Part shown: positions 5,563 to 7,076 of the stretch, one piece after another
Layout of the letters: every line of letters begins with the position of its first letter
Numbering within the stretch: the stretch's first letter is position 1
DNA from: Methanobacteriota archaeon
GTDB lineage: Archaea > Hydrothermarchaeota > Hydrothermarchaeia > Hydrothermarchaeales > BMS3B
NCBI GenBank assembly: GCA_013152995.1
Contig: JAADFH010000037.1
Span: 1-7,076 of the forward strand
Length of the DNA: 7,076 nt
Direction: 5' to 3'
Position numbers and translations under genes: made by a program
The notes under the pieces: generated by a model
The model's input: the letters and a program-made list of their open reading frames with translations, nothing else
Databases searched by the model: none
Told to the model about the DNA's origin: nothing

Positions 5563-7069
5563 GAGCTCTGACGCTGCTTCTGGTACTGGTTTTTCTTGCA
5601 GGCGCTCATGCACAGCCCGGCGGAGAGTCGCTGGTGCTGGAGGATGTGAAGGTTGAGCCTGAGCCGCTTTATCCGGGTGAGAGCTTCAACCTGAGCTTCA
5701 GGGTGGTGAACGCCTGGGGTGGCGATAAGTACATAGGCGACGCCTACGTTTACCTGCAGGGCGGGTATCCCTTCCTCAACATCAGCCCCACGCAGCCAGT
5801 GAGGCTGGGCACGGTTACGCTGTATGGCACTGAGGTGAGCTACTCCCTGAGCGTTGATCCGAGAGCTGTGGAGGGTGTGTACCCCCTGAAGGTGGTGCTG
5901 AGCTACACCAGGTACAGCGAGATGGTGGGCACCAGAGGCGGAAGCGAGAGGTTCACAGAGGTCCACCCTGTGTCCATAAAGGTCTCCGGAAAGCCCGTGG
6001 TCAGGGTTTTCCTCAGCGGCTCCGAGCCTGAGAAACCAGCCCCGGGTGATACGGTAACGCTTGAGCTCAGGGTGGCAAACCTGGGAAGCGGCACCGCAAG
6101 GAACGTGCTGGTCTACGCAGGGGATGGTGAGGGAATCTCGCCGGAGTGGAGCAGCAGGGTGGTGTACGTGGGCTGGAGCCGGGAGGTGCACGCAGGGTGT
6201 ACATTTCTGCGGAGCTCTCCGAGAGCACCTCGCCGGAGCGCATCCTGCCTGTGCAGGTGGCGTACAGGTACAGCGGGCAATGGATGAAAGCCAGCGACAG
6301 GGTGAGGGTGAGCGTAAGCGAGGCGCAGGAGCTTAAGCTCTATGTTGACTCCTCAGCGCCCGAGAAGCCCGCTCCAGGGGACATGCTCACGCTTGCGCTC
6401 AGGGTGGTCAACCGCGGAAGCTCGCCCGTGAATGAGCTGGTGCTTGAGCTCGGAGATTCTCCAGGGGTGAAGCCCGTGTGGAGCAGCAGGAGGCTGTACG
6501 TTGGTGACCTGGAGGCTGGAGGCACAGCCACCGTGCGAGCGGTGCTGGAGGCTGAGGAGGATGCAGAGGCCGGGGAGCACGAGCTTCCTGTCAGGCTGAA
6601 GTGGCGCGGTGGTGAGGCTGAGGAAAAGCTGGAGCTCGTGCTCTACAGGCGTGCAGACTTTGAGGTTGAGTCTGCTGGAGATGTGGTAAGGGCAGGGGGT
6701 AAGGAGCAGAGGGTGAGCTTCCTGATAAGGAACACTGGAAGCAGGGAGGCGGAGCACCTCAGGCTCACCCTTCGTGCCAGCTATCCCTTCACCCCGGTGG
6801 GCAGCGAGTACTACATCCGCAGGCTTGCTCCGGGTGAGGAGAGCGTGGTGGTGTTTCATGTGGATGTTGACAGCGATGCCGCAGAGCAGCGGTACCCCGT
6901 GGAGCTTGTGGTGAAGTGGAGCGAGAACGGGGAGGAGCACTCGGGAGTGGAGTACTCCTACATCCAGGTGCTACATCCAGCCAGCAGGCACTGGTACTAC
7001 GCCGCCGCAGCCATCGCCGCGCTCGCTGCAGCGCTGCTTATCAGGCTGAGAAAAAGAAGAGCGGGGTGA
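5559..7069 (+). CDS. Secreted, membrane-anchored protein with tandem Ig-like (CARDB/NEW3, COG1361-like) domains, frameshifted
   Basis: The product has a signal peptide (MRALTLLLVLVFLAGAHA, likely cut after residue 18). About four Ig-like beta-sandwich repeats follow, beginning near VEPEPLYPGESFNLSFRV, SEPEKPAPGDTVTLELRV, SAPEKPAPGDMLTLALRV and AGGKEQRVSFLIRN. It ends with a C-terminal helix (WYYAAAAIAALAAALLI) and a basic tail, so the body faces outward on a membrane tether. The frame breaks near 6170-6176. Frame 0 ends in YVG and runs on to a spurious stop at 6287, while frame 2 resumes with LEPGGARRVYISAELSEST and runs to TGA 7067-7069. The equivalent point in the next repeat reads YVGDLEAGG, so one or four bases are missing here. 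The repaired length is about 503 residues. ATG 6146 in frame 2 is not a real start. As last gene of the operon it likely serves the ABC transporter as an extracytoplasmic partner; this is inferred. Confidence 0.85.
6021..6505 (+). repeat. Internal duplication of an Ig-like domain, period about 111 residues
   Basis: The segment from 6021 (SEPEKPAPGD...WSSRVVYVG) recurs from 6353 (SAPEKPAPGD...WSSRRLYVG). By hand alignment, 28 of 51 residues are identical, including the ends of the motif. The other two Ig-like domains of the same protein are far more divergent, so these two probably arose by a later duplication. Confidence 0.7.
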
Positions 7070-7076
7070 CAGGCGG

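Noticed and set aside
5412..6191. Open 259-codon minus-strand frame opposite the permease end and the Ig-repeat gene
   Set aside because: The composition is low in recognisable motifs and it spans the junction of two real plus-strand genes. It is a coding shadow.
6146..7069. Separate gene starting at ATG 6146
   Set aside because: Its first 12 or so residues are out-of-frame readings of the Ig-repeat gene. True protein resumes only near LEPGG at 6173, so this is the second half of a frameshifted gene.
1..7076. CRISPR array, tRNA, rRNA, insertion sequence or attachment site
   Set aside because: I saw no regularly spaced repeats, tRNA-like arms, transposase motifs or terminal inverted repeats. 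The only strong palindrome is the operator at 2640-2662.

Overview
The window looks archaeal. A TATA box sits about 30 bases ahead of an apparently leaderless start. There is a TrmB-type regulator and a secreted protein of the PGF-pre-PGF type, and the N-terminal gene resembles the archaeal DUF1699 family. Codon use favours AGG for arginine and ATA for isoleucine in a G+C-rich background. This suggests a euryarchaeon, possibly of the Archaeoglobi or methanogen/alkanotroph lineages, perhaps thermophilic. The lineage is an inference; no rRNA or other marker gene is present.

Layout. Bases 3-390 (+) hold a small HTH-ending protein cut by the left edge. Bases 466-1507 (+) hold a radical SAM/SPASM protein. 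It ends tail to tail, two bases away, against a minus-strand gene (2629-1510) for the C-terminal part of a glycosylation-sequon-rich surface protein. From 2665 to 7069 (+) runs one tight operon: a TrmB-family regulator, a DrrA-type ABC ATPase, an ABC-2 permease, and a secreted, membrane-anchored protein of tandem Ig-like (CARDB/NEW3, COG1361-like) domains. The operon genes overlap by 17, 4 and 4 bases and each internal start has its own Shine-Dalgarno sequence. Upstream lie a TATA box (2631-2640) and a perfect inverted repeat with 8-base arms (2640-2662) covering the expected transcription start. That layout fits autorepression by the TrmB protein.

Reading the operon together: an effector-sensing repressor controls an ABC exporter, and the last gene supplies an extracytoplasmic partner tethered by a C-terminal helix. 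The substrate cannot be read from the sequence.

The main oddity is that four of the seven genes carry a frameshift: the DUF1699-like gene near 306-309, the radical SAM gene near 976-994, the surface protein near 2464-2475 and the Ig-domain protein near 6170-6176. The regulator, ATPase and permease are intact. In every case the protein resumes sensibly in another frame, so these are either assembly/sequencing indels or very recent mutations. In addition, the surface-protein gene has lost its 5' end exactly at the operon promoter, which suggests a rearrangement junction.
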